Below the pieces are notes generated by a model that was given only the letters and a program-made list of their open reading frames with translations, made no database searches and was not told where the DNA came from. Position numbers and translations under genes: made by a program. Below are positions 1 to 11,783 of a stretch of DNA of 64,000 bases, piece after piece (positions within the stretch are counted from its first letter, which is position 1; each line of letters opens with the position of its first letter). The stretch is from Pilaira anomala (taxonomy: Eukaryota > Mucoromycota > Mucoromycetes > Mucorales > Mucoraceae). The stretch is taken from positions 281,287 to 345,286 of the forward strand of contig JAIXMQ010000032.1 in NCBI GenBank assembly GCA_025716855.1, read 5' to 3'.

Positions 1-268
1 TTAACTTGTAAATCTAAGAAAAAATATATAAATTATCAAATCATTTTATTATCATATCATAGATATATATATACAGTATATATATATTTTTGTTTATTGC
101 ATGAGTGGTATGTTAATGCCCAATGTTTAATAATCGACGGTAATCTTAAGTTTTATTGGCTAATATTATCGAGTAACCATAAAAAATATCGGCAATGAGC
201 CGAGAAAGTTGACTATATTTAGTCTTTTCTCTCTCTCTCTCTCTCCTTGTTTATTTTGTTTAAAAAAG

Positions 269-1053
269 ATGGAAGGCTTACACAACCGAAAAACTAAAAA
301 TATTGAAGACGAAGTAGAGGTTCTCGACGAACAAGGTAAAAGAAGTTGTTTAATACTAAAGAAAAAAAAAAGAAGGTAATCTCTAACAAAATATTTATAG
401 AACAAGAGCAGTTACTTCAGAAACTTCGCGATCAGAACGATACTGCTAATCTAACTATTCAAGTAAAGTAAATCAACTTGTAACGAAGGTACATATTTTA
501 TTAACTATTTTTATATAGCAAGGGTTGATTATTACAGGTTGTATAGCTTCCGCTCTGTAAGTAAAAGAAAGAAAAAAAAAAAAAAAAACTTGAATAATAA
601 ATAATAAAAGTAACTAATTTCTCCTCTCACTATAGTTTCTTTAATCTTTTGCTTCAAAGCGGTAACGCTATTATCCCTATTTCCCAAGTATTTTCTACAC
701 CTATAACCAGTGTTTTACCTTCACCTACAGCAGCAGCTATCATTAGTATCATATCGATCGGTACATCTATTTTTGCACTAGTGATTAAATGCAAGATGAA
801 TATTTTCGGACTACTCGATAACCTAAACTTAAAAGATCAATATACGTCGAGTGCAGTACTTTTCTCAATCTTTACAGGAGCATTAGCACCACTTATTTCA
901 TTACTTTATGGTACAACAATGATAGAATTTATTTATTGGGCCGTTCCATTATTTGTGTTAGGTATGTTCTATACAGCACTTTCAATGATAAATCAAGTAC
1001 AAGAAAGTTTAGAAGAATTAGAGAGATCAAAATATAAATACAAAGGAGCTTAA
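269..1053 (+). CDS. small four-helix integral membrane protein, function unknown
   Basis: I do not recognise this protein. Four exons (269-335, 401-462, 519-556, 636-1053) join in frame with GT-AG introns to give about 194 residues. The first 43 residues are charged and glutamine/glutamate rich, probably a short coiled coil on the cytosolic side. Four hydrophobic helices follow at roughly residues 44-63, 85-104, 122-143 and 150-170, then a charged C-terminus rich in Lys and Tyr. No signal peptide or catalytic motif is visible. Its 3' end converges on the large ankyrin/Bud4-like gene and has been copied downstream (2768-2875). The ATG at 269 is chosen because it is the first in frame and the splices downstream keep one frame. 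A CT microsatellite lies just upstream (229-246). Confidence 0.75.
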
Positions 1054-1240
1054 TAATAATAATAAAAAAAAAATTTATTCCATATTAATCAGAAAATGGT
1101 AGACGTATAAAGGAACACGTCCCAATCATGAATTTAAGAGTATTTACCCATTCTTCACTTTCATGTAAATCATCACTGACACAATCTAAATAATAATCAG
1201 GGAAAGCTAAACGGAAAAAAAAAACTTTATGATCTTCATC
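964..1240. repeat. direct repeat, copy A (3' ends of two convergent genes)
   Basis: This stretch matches 2768-3040 almost base for base. It carries the end of the membrane-protein gene (+) and the end of the ankyrin/Bud4-like gene (-), which meet tail to tail. In this copy the membrane-protein tail is the functional one, and the opposite-strand tail is a non-functional duplicate that loses similarity after about 1240. Confidence 0.85.
1085..1233 (-). pseudogene. detached copy of the PH-domain C-terminus of the ankyrin/Bud4-like gene
   Basis: The minus strand encodes a close copy of the last ~45 residues of the PH domain found intact at 2892-3040, including the AFPDYxLDCVSDDL and ESEEWVNTLK segments. 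Small indels near 1110-1125 and in the poly-A around 1216 alter the frame. No upstream exons accompany it: beyond 1240 the sequence is unrelated. It is best read as a gene-end fragment created by the duplication. Confidence 0.75.
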
Positions 1241-1324
1241 AATGATGTTAGTTAAACTTCCTTTTTTTTTAATTTTATAAAAATATGCGATAGTAATCAT
1301 CTTTGCATAAATAAATTCTTTCAT

Positions 1325-1468
1325 CACAATGCCTCCCACAGACAATACTAACAATAAAACTTATTGAATACCAGTATGAGGAAATTTCTGGACTACTTAA
1401 AGCCGGCTGTCATAGTTTAACTCAAATTTCAGATATTCTAAAAATCCCATTTTCTACAACGAAACCAG
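1325..1468 (+). mobile_element. Tc1-type transposase N-terminal fragment (helix-turn-helix)
   Basis: After an ATG near 1328 and a one-base frame break near 1360, the plus strand encodes a segment including EEISGLLKAGCHSLTQIS and DILKIPFSTT. This matches the pattern of the paired-like helix-turn-helix at the start of Tc1/mariner transposases (established for the family). The reading ends where another repeat begins at 1471. The catalytic middle is missing and a C-terminal fragment appears at 1836, so this is a dead, internally replaced copy. Confidence 0.55.
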
Positions 1469-1470
1469 AT

Positions 1471-1845
1471 AAAGAGTAGTAAAATCACGGATGACTTTTA
1501 TCCGGATTTATTAAAAGTATAACCAGGCACATCGTCACGTGGATAAGGTTTTATAACTTGCATGAAATACACCATTACATCAATTTTTCTTTTCACATGG
1601 CATACAGGCAGGCCTTTTTTTTTTATACGCCAGACAAACAGGGGGGGGGGGGTTCATTATAAATAATCTTTTTTTTTTATTTTGTTCTTTTCTTTCACTT
1701 TCTTCTTTTTACGTATATTCCTCCCTTACCGCTCTATTTTTAATCTCTTCTTTTGTCACACTCCTTATCTAAAGAAGAGATTGTTCCAAGAAAAAAAAAA
1801 AAAGACCAGCATAAAACATGTTGTTAACAATAGCAGACTTGAATC
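1471..1845. mobile_element. partial copy of the inverted-repeat element seen at 23174-23831
   Basis: The sequence is a strong match, in reverse orientation, to 23430-23822. It starts with the terminal AAAGAGTAGT...AAAATCACGGATGA motif and continues through an oligo-G tract (about 1640-1650) and a CT-rich stretch. No long reading frame is visible. Compared with the other copy it lacks a short stretch inside the terminal repeat and its far end, which has been replaced by a Tc1 fragment. Confidence 0.7.
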
Positions 1846-1930
1846 CAATCGAGCATATGTGGTTTCATTTGGAAATGAAGATACGGGATAAATGACATCT
1901 CATCAATAATACCTCAGACTCTGGGATGTC
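1836..1930 (+). mobile_element. Tc1-type transposase C-terminal fragment (catalytic E region)
   Basis: The frame starting near 1836 reads ADLNPIEHMWFHLEMKIRDK and then, after a stop codon, HLINNTSDSG. This is the classic Tc1 motif around the third catalytic acidic residue (LNPIE), followed by the family's typical tail. The first two catalytic aspartates are absent, so it is a relic. It probably belongs with the N-terminal fragment at 1325-1468, separated by the element between them. Confidence 0.6.
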
Positions 1931-1993
1931 AAGATTGTATACTTCACCATGAAATGATATTTTTGTTACAATATAAAATTAAAAAAAAAACCG

Positions 1994-2515
1994 GTGACTT
2001 TTTCGAAGGGAGTGTATTATATTGAATCAATCTCATGTCATTTCAATAAGCTTACTCTTCGTGTGTACGGCACCAAGTTGATTGATGGTCGCTTGATACA
2101 TTATGTGAAGAAGGAAACTAGTATTCCAAATAATAGCTCTGGCCCTCAATTAGCTGACTATATTACTACTGTATTCTCTCTTTTCGTAAGTTTTACAAAT
2201 TATCTGGTTTTAATTAGCGTTCTAAAACTTTCATTCTGCTTTAGCGTCAAGTCATCTTCAATCTTAAAAAAATCAAAACAATGTGTGAGATAGCCTTACA
2301 AGATGATATGATATTCCTAAAGAGCACTACTACTCTCAGCACGTTTAGAGAAGACTCTTCAGATTAGGCTCACAATCGTCCCAATCAAGTGAATCATCGA
2401 CTACAAATCAATGGGAGATACAAGAAAGAAAAGAGAGAATTATGGATAAGATACAAACAGCGATCAAAGACCTTATGGAAACAGAAGATGATGAATACAT
2501 CAAAGCTTGCTGGGA
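1994..2515 (+). pseudogene. relic of an unidentified repeat-family gene
   Basis: A protein-like frame (YYIESISCHF, TLRVYGTKLIDGRL) runs from about 2000 to 2185. A plausible intron (2186-2244) leads to a second segment that stops at about 2366. A different frame then reads a charged, coil-like segment ending at a TAG near 2513. At least one frameshift separates the parts. I do not recognise the family. Position inside the insertion zone and the broken frames suggest a decayed transposon passenger or repeat gene. Confidence 0.35.
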
Positions 2516-2767
2516 AGACTAGAAGTTTTTTCAGGAGTAATTACGCCTCTAAAAGCTGCTTTTTTTTTTCTATCAGTTGATTATTAACCCAACAAGTCTC
2601 AATAAAAAGATTGCTAATCAAATGTACTCAAAGATGAATCCTTCGTTTGTCCACTTCTAAGATAACATTATTTTAAGTTTGAAAGTCTATTTCGTTGCTG
2701 ATAAGTGTTAAAACGTTTAAGTGAGAATTGTAAATATAAAGGTCATGGTATCTGGTGAATGCCATAA

Positions 2768-3040
2768 ATGTTTTATACATGCAGCACTTTCAATGATGAA
2801 TCAAGTACATACAAGAAAGTTTAGAAGAATTATTTAGAGAGATCAATATATAAATACAAAGGAGCTTAATAAAAAAATTTTTTATTCCATATTAATCAGA
2901 AAATGGTAAACGTAAAGGAACACGTCCAATCATGGATTTAAGAGTATTTACCCATTCTTCACTTTCATCTAAATCATCACTGACACAATCTAAATGATAA
3001 TCAGGGAAAGCTAAACGGAAAAAACCTTTATGGTTTTCAG
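2768..3040. repeat. direct repeat, copy B (3' ends of two convergent genes)
   Basis: Counterpart of 964-1240. Here the minus-strand PH-domain tail is intact and belongs to the large gene. The plus-strand membrane-protein tail is a broken duplicate: short insertions near 2780, 2810 and 2835 shift the frame. The two copies therefore keep opposite functional halves. Confidence 0.85.
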
Positions 3041-6000
3041 CATGAATTGATTCATGCGTAAATACTTTTCCGTCATCTTCTTCTACTAGTGTTACAATCA
3101 CTTTATCAGCTGCTGCACTAAGTCGAATGACATCGGACATGTTGTAGTGATCCCATACTTGTCTATCTGAACCATCAGATGTATAACCAATTAATTGACT
3201 ACCTATTAATCTATAGTAATGACGTTCCCAGACCTAATTATGTATTATTATTATTATTATTATTTTGTATGAGAGAAATATTATATATAAATTTTATATT
3301 AAACCAGTTTCCATACCTTTAATCCTTGACGTCGTGTGGATAAGTATCCACTTTGCCAGCATGTATCATGCCATTGTCTGATCTTAAGAGTTAAATCGCA
3401 CTCTCTTAAACTTCTAGGAACAGGTACAGATGGACTAGAGACAGGTAAATACAACATTTCTACATTTAATTTTCCAACAATCTTTAAGAAATCTTCATCA
3501 TCACCAAATTGTTCACGTCTTGCTCTTTCTCTATTTGTTCTTGCATACCAAGAATTAAAGCAATCAAAATGAGCCTCATAAGTCTTTTTGTGACAACCAG
3601 GAACCATATGATCTACAGCAAATCGAGTTTGACCAATTGCACCATCTTCTGGATGAACGTAACCTGATAAATGTTCCTTTTGCTTTCGAATCGATGTAAA
3701 CCATTTACTCCAACCGGTTCTTGGCTTAACATGATAATCAGGACGTACATGCAAAGAAACAGTAATAATCATACCTGGCTTTGTATCGATCACACACTCA
3801 TAGTCCATTAGAATCTGATGACCCAAGATCTCGTATCGAGACATGTATTCGTATTCTCCGTCACTAATAACACATCGTACATAGGTAATTTCTTTAGGTA
3901 ATGGTAATAACATATGATGTGCACCACTCACACCTATATACATCTTTCCGAATCGATTAGCAACGTCCATAGAGGACATGGAAATCTTGTATGGATGATC
4001 TTCGTTACTAGTACGCTTTTCAAGATGGAGATTGAACTCATTATTGATTTCGTGTGCGTTTGGAATACCACGGCTTTGTTCGATCGGTTGTCCGTTTTGC
4101 TGTGAAGTGGAGATAGCACGTTTTATCACGGTAGGTTCGTTATCTGAAGTAGAAGGATCTGAAGAGTCAAATGCAGAGCCTCCAGGTACGGTTGGTTCAG
4201 GTTTCTCAAATGCAGGTAATTTGTTCATGTAATGAGAGATATCTTCTACACGTGGCTTGTTGGGATCGTGCGGTACGTATTCTTGTTTTGTACCTGCTTC
4301 TGCAATAGCTACAGTACGTGATGGTACTTTAATTAATGAGATCTCGTCATCTTCTCTTTGTTGTTGGTGCACGGATAAGGTAGATGCGGAGAAATTAGGT
4401 TTTGCAATTGTAGAAGCATTATTGTTGTTATAGAATGCAGATGTAGTGATATCTTCTGTTGATTGAACGTCTCGTGATTTGACAGGCGTTTGGTTCATAA
4501 ATACCACGATTTCACCTTCTTCTTCGTGTTCAGTGTCAGTGTGTCCTGTGCCATGATAATAACTGCTTTCACCGCGTGTCTTTTGTGTAGGGTTAGAGGT
4601 ATGAAGATGAGTTGAGTAATAATCTATCTCTTCATCTTCTTCGATGAGTACTTTTTGTCCGTATACATCTTTTCGCTCGTATGTATTGTGTTGGAAGGTT
4701 TCTTTTTGATCTTGTTTTTGTTGTTGCCCAAATACTTTTTTATCATCTAATCCATCATCTTCATCTTCATCTAATGCAGTATTCTCTGTTGAATTAGAAT
4801 TTTTGTATGAATAAGTTTCTGAATTGGTGTTGATAGAAGAATCACTTTGTCTATGATAATAATAATCATCTTGATCGTTATCATCATCATGGTCTTTTGT
4901 AGTAGTAGTAGTAGTAGCAGCAGCATAAAAACCACTGACTAACATAGATTGTCTTCTTAACTCTTCTTGTTCATTCCAATCATCTTCAGGATCAAACCAT
5001 TGTTCACTACCAGCTTCACTTGAAGCCGCTACACTACTCATCATGGATTCACGTTTTGTTACATCTTGTATGCCAATAGACCAATGATTGCGTTGACTTC
5101 CACTTTGTCTCTTGCTACTACTATTGGTATTTGTCCAATGATTATTATTAGATTGAAATGAAAGTGTTTGAAGAATGGTAGTTTCGTCTAGATCAGAAGA
5201 AATGGATTCATGTTTATGAGTAGCAGTACGTTTTTGTTGTTGTTCATAAATATCGTCTTCGAATTCAAGTTGTTGTTGATCTGCTATTAAACTATTGTAG
5301 GCTGATCTCCATTCTTGTCGACTTTCATCATCATCTTCATCACTACTACTGTTTTCATGTTGAAGTTGTTGTTGATGAAGTTGTTGTTGTGTAATTGGTT
5401 TTTTTGTGGATTGGTATGGATTAGCTAAGGTAGGTGTAGATGCTTCGTCTTCATCTGACTCTTCTTCAATCATCATTTGACTTTGAATTGTATTTATTTG
5501 AAGGTGTCGTACATGGTTGGGTTGATTAGACAGTGGAGTAGCAGTGTAATTAACTGCATGTTGGGAAAGGGTATGTTCATCTAAAGATATTTGTTAGCTC
5601 TAAAATATGTAATTATTTTATTAGGAAGTATACCTTGTTCAATTCTAGTTGGATTCAACTTCTCGTTTGATTCAATTTGGTTTATCAAGGTAGGTATAGG
5701 GGAAGTCTCATTTTCTATTAGAACAGATTTCTTCTTGATGACTAAATCATCTTCAAATTGAAGGTCATCTAAAAAGGAAGAAGTGACATCTTCTTCACTG
5801 CTAATTGAACGTATGGTTCCATCTTGAAACATTGGGTCTATCACTTCTTCTTCTTCGTTGTATAATGTATTTGTCTTTTGTGTGGTTAAGATGATGGGGA
5901 TAGTCTTTTCTGGTTGACTTGAATTCGTATCTATGGACCGAGTAATTGGCTCATTTTCCATGGTGTATTTATCTGTTAGTTTTTCAGAAGGTGTATTTGA

Positions 6001-6989
6001 TACATCTGATGATATATGTGTATCATTAGACACAACAGATTTATCGTGAATTTTAGTCTTTTCATCACTTGTATTCATTTCTTTTGCTTTTGTGATGGAA
6101 TTGTTTGGTGGAGTTGTGATATTAGTTGATTTATTATTTTCGAGCGTGGTAGATTTAAGTTTAATTTCGTTTTTTGATGAGGAATTATGATTCAATGTTG
6201 TATTATTAAGTGAAGCTTGCGTATCCTTTATGTCTGTATTTATTGGTTTAGGATCGTTTGTTTCGATAGAAGAAAACTGGTTTATTTTATCTATGGAAAT
6301 TGTGCCTGGTTTTTCTTTGTCTGTTAATTGCGTATTCGGTTTACGATCGTTGGTTGACGAAGCTTTAGTTGTAAACATGCTTATTTTATCCATAGAAATT
6401 GCACCTGGCTTTTCTTTTTCTGTTAATTTTCTATCAGCTGCATTACTGGTATTAGATTCGGATAGGAGTGTTGTATTTGGTGCAGATGTAGGTGTATTAT
6501 TCAATATAGTCTCCGTGTCATTAACAGTGATAGCACGAGGCTTTTCTTGGTTCAAATCTATTGTTGTTGTTGCTGGTTTATTATCATCAACGCTAATACG
6601 AGACATGTCTGCAGATTGTTTGGAAATTACCGAATTACTGATTAGAAGAGTAGCAGTAATTGGCTCATCTTTAGATGGTATTGTCTTTTGATAACTGTAT
6701 TCCATTTTTTCCTTGGCTTGAATAGGTGCGTTATACTGATCGTTTAAAGCAGCTTGTTCGTCTACTAAAAGTACTCTACCCTTCACAATTTCCTTTGTTG
6801 GTTCTTTAATGGTTGTAGATGATTTCGTGGGTTTAGGTCTTGGTGGTATTTGGGTTTCCAGTGTACTGTTAGTGGGTTCATTCACTGGTTTTTCTTTGAC
6901 GGATGTTGCATCTGCTTTGGTTGTTGCAACTTCTTTATCAACTGACGTTACTTTATCTGTTGCTTTAGTTGTAGTCACTGCTGTTACTG

Positions 6990-7031
<42 letters not shown>

Positions 7032-8849
7032 ATACTGGACTTTCAACAATTTCATTTCCTTTTTTTGTTGCTTTTTCTTTAAGATCTAAACTTTCTTTTG
7101 GAGAAGTTATTGTATCTTCAGATACACGCTTTATTTCAACAGCATCTGTATTTTTAACCTCAACTACATCGAAACTGAAATATTAAATTTTGATTTTTTA
7201 ATATAATTGTTGGTCTTACCTGAATCTGTACTACCATTTTTCCAAACAGCAAATTTCTTTCCAATAGGAACGATTTCGACTTCATTCTCATCGAATAAAC
7301 GTTCATGAACATTTACAATATCTTTGACTTTATTTAAGCTAATATCGATTTCTTTCTTGGTCTTTTTTGGCTGCTTCATTACGCCACGTTCTTCTCCTAA
7401 TCGACCGACAGAAAGTGACTCTAATTCATCTTCTGTCACACCACGTTTCTCATTGTTACTAGCGCTGTTTTCTTCCGACTTATCTGTCTTCTTGTCAGGT
7501 ACGACTAGAGTTATTTCTTTGGTAATAATAGGCTCTTTCTTGGTAGAGTCTTCTTTGGGCTCCTTTGATTCCTCCTTTTTAGGTTCGTCTGTATTCTTCG
7601 TTACTACGACTACTTGTTCATTGTTTTCTGCAGCATCTTCTTCTTCGTTATCGCTTGTATGAGGACTAACGCTAGGACTAACGCTAGGACTAGCATTTGG
7701 GCTAGCAACAGGACTTAAACTAGGTAAACCAGTTCTTAATTGAGCCAGAGTAGGTACAGTTAAATTATTTCCAATGCGTTGTACAGGTTGTGTATCGGAT
7801 TCCTGAGTTTGTCGAAAGACACTTGTGGTGACATACGATCTATCTTTGAGGGAATTAATGACACGCGAAGTTCGTCTAATTTGATCTGCAGCGCCCAGTA
7901 ATTTCTTTCGATCCCTCACTCTTGAAGCGGCAGTAATGGAAGGAGTTCTCTTGGTGGTAGGCTCTTGTTCTTTTAATAACCTTTCCTCCTCGAATTTTTT
8001 AAAGAGAGGATTATTCTTGACGGCAGATCTTTGAGCTAATTGATCTACTTCCTTTTGGCGTAACAAGTTCTTTTTATCCAGTTCAGCTTGTTCTTCTTCA
8101 GAGAGTACACGTCTCTTTCTCTCTTCTAAATGACCTGGTCTAAAGTAACGTCGTGTTGAATTTTGGCGTTCAGTTGTGGGATTTGTTGGTTTATTTAGGT
8201 TAGGAGATTCGGCTAGTTCTCGTAAGCGCTTAAATCGATCCGAAGCGTTTGTTGTTGGTAAGTTACGATCTTTTTGAGGTGGTTTTGAATTAACTAATAA
8301 TTTAACTTCTGGTTGAAGAGTGGGTAAATGATTTGATTTATTGGGTAGGGTTTCTAATGCACCAACTTCTTTTAAACGTTGTATTAATTCTGGCTGTTGT
8401 ATAAAGTAAGCTAAATGCATGACAGTATTTTGCTCTGAACCCCAGAGACACGTATTCAATTCATTTCCTTTTGTATTCTATGTATGTTGTATATATTTAG
8501 TGTAACCAAATTTTAAAATTTTTTTTTTGTATCTAATTATATTTACCTTTAAAATGAATTCAACAAGTTCAATACGTTCTGGAGCCCATTCATCATCAGG
8601 TACACCATAATCGTAAAGTATGTGATGAAGAGCATAAACAGGACGAATATCCGTACCTAATAATTTATGTTCTTTTAAACGTCTAATAAAGTGAGCGAAA
8701 TCAGTTTCGAGATGAGATAAAGGTAAGAGTGGGGTCCATAATAAAGTAGGTTGAATGTCAAATAGTTCTTGAATACTGTCTGTGTCAAGTGCTTCTACTG
8801 CTGTTGTCCACTCTAATATGAGAGCTTCTTCTATACTAGGTTCTTCCAT
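2892..8849 (-). CDS. ankyrin-like / Bud4-anillin-like PH-domain protein (septum/bud-site type scaffold)
   Basis: Five exons (8849-8547, 8477-7220, 7163-5634, 5580-3305, 3233-2892) join in frame to give about 1902 residues. Residues ~1-150 look ankyrin-like (NTVMHLAYFIQQPELIQRLK with a GALE turn). Then come ~1,400 low-complexity, probably disordered residues rich in Ser, Thr, Asn, Gln, Asp and Glu, including a poly-Ala run encoded by a GCT repeat near 7000. Residues ~1557-1789 match the Bud4/anillin-homology pattern (NRFGKMYIGVSGA, DYECVIDTKPGMIITV, KEHLSGYVHPEDG). A PH domain ends the protein (GYLSTRRQG, YYRLIGSQLIGYTS, EEWVNTLKSMIG). Bud4/anillin proteins organise septins and the division ring at the cortex; that role is inferred here. 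ATG 8849 lies at the start of the conserved N-terminal frame. Confidence 0.8.
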
Positions 8850-8887
8850 AAAGTCTATTAAAATTAAAAAGTGTCGAATAAAAAGGG

Positions 8888-8949
<62 letters not shown>

Positions 8950-9675
8950 GAAGGAAGGGGGGAGGTCAAAACGGAGTTGCTGCTTAAAAGTATATTATAT
9001 TTTTGGACAGTTTACAGTGCCGCCAATGCCAATTTGTGTTTCCAGCTTACACCTAAGTCTATAATCAACATTTCGGAAATAACTAAATTTATTGGTATAT
9101 AAATATTGAAAAGTCTACTTCAAGCAAATTAGTTCAAGCTGGCTATTTTTGAAGCTATTCAGAGATTACTTATTCAACAATTCCTTTTAATACATAGCTT
9201 ATGTTATATTATACAGTACATATCGGTATCCATTAACTTTATCTAAGGTACACTAAATAAAGCGCTTTGATAAAAGTTAAAGCAATCGTTTGTCAGATTT
9301 TGATGGATTTGTGTCAATTTTCTGAAGCATTAATGGAACTACAAAGCCGATTAATATTGGTTGTAATTGATGATCTTCGGCCGTAAAGAGACTTAATGAT
9401 TTTAATATTGTAGGATAAATATAACATATATCATTTATTTTATTATTAATAGTTATTCCTATTATTTATTGAGCTTATAAGTCTGTAACTGGACAAATAC
9501 CTGCTGTGAAAACAAAAGAAGAACAAATATCTTTTGTATGTTTTTACTTGACGTACCAATTGTATATATAAAAAAAGTTTATTGTTTGGAGAGCGGGCTT
9601 TCCAAGTAATACAGTCTCACACACAAAAAGAGGAAACGATAAAAATATTTTTTTTTCCCACTTTATTTATAAAAT
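8850..9675. promoter_or_regulatory. divergent intergenic region with GA microsatellite
   Basis: This separates the start of the ankyrin/Bud4-like gene (-) from the coiled-coil gene (+), so both promoters should lie here. A (GA)n tract fills about 8891-8945, directly in the 5' leader of the minus-strand gene. The rest is AT-rich with no convincing reading frame or RNA gene. No specific transcription-factor site can be argued. Confidence 0.5.
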
Positions 9676-11033
9676 ATGGATCCAGAACATTCCTCAGAGT
9701 AAGTATTCAACACTTGCCTGTCAAGAAGAAAACATACCGCTAACTATGAATAAACAGTGTAAAACAAATATTGGAGCTTTCCAGGTCACTTCACGAACAG
9801 GAGAAAATATATCGCCATTACAAACAGTCAAAGACGATCTTGAGGGACTTGAACCGATATAGCGAGGAAGCTCCAAAATTATGTAAGTTAGAATATAAAG
9901 AGAGAGAAAAAGAAAAAAAAAAGACAACTGAGTTGGATATAAACATCTATTATTTTTTTTTAAAAAAAAAAGTATCTACTTTACAGGATATGCGTTCAAT
10001 TGCCAAAACGAAAAGACGACGGTAAATTTATTGAAAACGATGATGGTTACCAGAAAGCAGTTATTAACCAAGACATAAAATAGATTAGAACAGTTAGAAG
10101 ATGAATTAATTAAAAACATAAAAGATAAACTTGTGAGTGCGGTGGATATCATAAGTAAATTTGAACCATCCAAGGTACCACCGGACGATCTTGCAAATAT
10201 ATTTTGTATCAAACCTCATCTTGAAAAATTAGCACCACTAAATGAAGAATTAGATAAGTTAAAATCTGGAAAAATGGATGTACAGTTAGCAAAGGAAATC
10301 AAAGACGATATTCAACAGAAAGGGATTGAATTACAATTTGATTTAGACACGTATAAATTAAAATTGGGGAGAACGCAGACACAATACTTGGCTGAGATGG
10401 ATGTAATAAATACTCGAATGAACCAATTTGAAGATTTGGATATAATAAACCAGATTATAAGTCAATTCATAAGTAATGAACCTCTAACGATAAGCAGAGA
10501 TATAGAATCGCCTGTGAAAGATACAGTGCGTAGTATCATCTATCAAAAAGTTTTAGAATATCTCATAGATAAGCAAAAAACTTTATACCCGTCATCTGTT
10601 GTGACCTCGTTACAAATCCGAGACTCAAATTTAGACAAAGTAAAATCAATGAAGGAAGAAACGGAAGCGATTTTTGAAACTATAGAGAGAATGCAGTGTT
10701 CAGTAAATAACTTAAGATATGCTGATCATATAACAAAGTAAGTCGAAATATGTAGTATATTTTTGTGTGTGTATATGTTAAACGAATTATATTTTGTATA
10801 GAAATCATACTGAAGTTTTAAACTTTTTAAATGAGCCTTTAAAACAACCTGTAAATCAAATACCACACAAGGATGCGAAAGAGATACCACCAGAAATTTC
10901 CTTGTGTGGGGAAGATGTGAATATAAGTACTGCTTTAGCTGCATCGATTGTAAAATATACAGAAAATTTATATTTTTCTGATTTGGAAAAGCGCGTAAGT
11001 ATACTTGAGAACAGTTTAGATCTTTCTGATTAA
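9676..11033 (+). CDS. coiled-coil protein, function unknown
   Basis: I do not recognise the family. A start at 9676 reads MDPEHSSE, splices (donor 9699) to 9785, continues through a Lys/Glu-rich stretch, then splices from 10021 to 10084 into the main exon ending near 10738. The last exon is 10801-11033. Long amphipathic helices are visible (around NEELDKLKSGK and MKEETEAIFETIERMQ), and the C-terminus ends with a short coil (DLEKRVSILENSLDLSD). There is no signal peptide or membrane segment. The composition is like small kinetochore or cytoskeletal coiled-coil subunits, but that is only a guess. The stretch 9883-9986 contains a good GTAAGT donor, yet removing it would create a stop codon, so I keep it as coding. 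This part of the model is uncertain. Confidence 0.55.
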
Positions 11034-11783
11034 AATAAATCTTTTACATAAAAATCGTAATTATGGTAAATTTTGTGTGACTCAGATTGCATATTTATTA
11101 TAAAATACTAAGCTAACTCGAATTAAATGTTAAATGGGATTTTTTTTCGCTTTGTACGGAGCGAGTTGCATTAAAAAAAAATTAAAACGTCCTCGTCTAA
11201 TTACATATAATGTACCTTTTTAAACGAATAAAATCGCATCTACAGATACCAAATTCGATATAAAATAAAATTCCTATTGGATCCGACACGACAAAAAAGG
11301 ATACATAGAAAAAGAGAAAGTGTCTAATATATACAATTGTCCCTGGACCTACATTTATACCTTTCTAGGTATAACAAATTCAAAAGAACTTTGTTTCCCT
11401 ATAAATTTTAAAAAAGAAAAGGATATCTTTTACTTGGTTTTATCATTCCTTGAGTTATTAATAATGATATATATCAATTGGAATGATTTAATATATAAAT
11501 ATAGCGCCTCAACTTATTGTATGCTCTGCTTTCCTTTTATTTTATTTTTTTGGACTATAGTCTTTCAGAAACACTAGGAAACATCCGACATTACTATAAG
11601 AGGGATATTTTTTTTTCTCCTTGGACGGACAGAAAATCAAATTAAGATGCCAAATTGCATTATTTTTTAGAGTATTTAAAGTAAAAGTTTGTTTTTTCCT
11701 TTTCTTTTTTTTTTACATCTTTATTTTTCTTTATTTTTTTTTATATATACATACAACAACAGTACGACCGAAATAAAAAACTC
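11034..11783. promoter_or_regulatory. intergenic region upstream of the sugar transporter
   Basis: About 750 bp of AT-rich sequence. It has oligo-T/C runs at 11695-11745 immediately before the transporter start, resembling a pyrimidine-rich core promoter or leader. A reading frame at 11320-11577 has no coding signature and is discounted. Confidence 0.4.

Noticed and set aside
6230..7186. Long hydrophobic plus-strand frames opposite the ankyrin/Bud4-like gene
   Set aside because: Antisense shadows of a Ser/Thr/Lys-rich coding sequence; no splice structure or motifs.
8478..8969. Upstream start of the large gene in the GA tract (Ser/Leu repeats)
   Set aside because: The extension is the translation of a microsatellite; ATG 8849 begins the conserved-looking frame.
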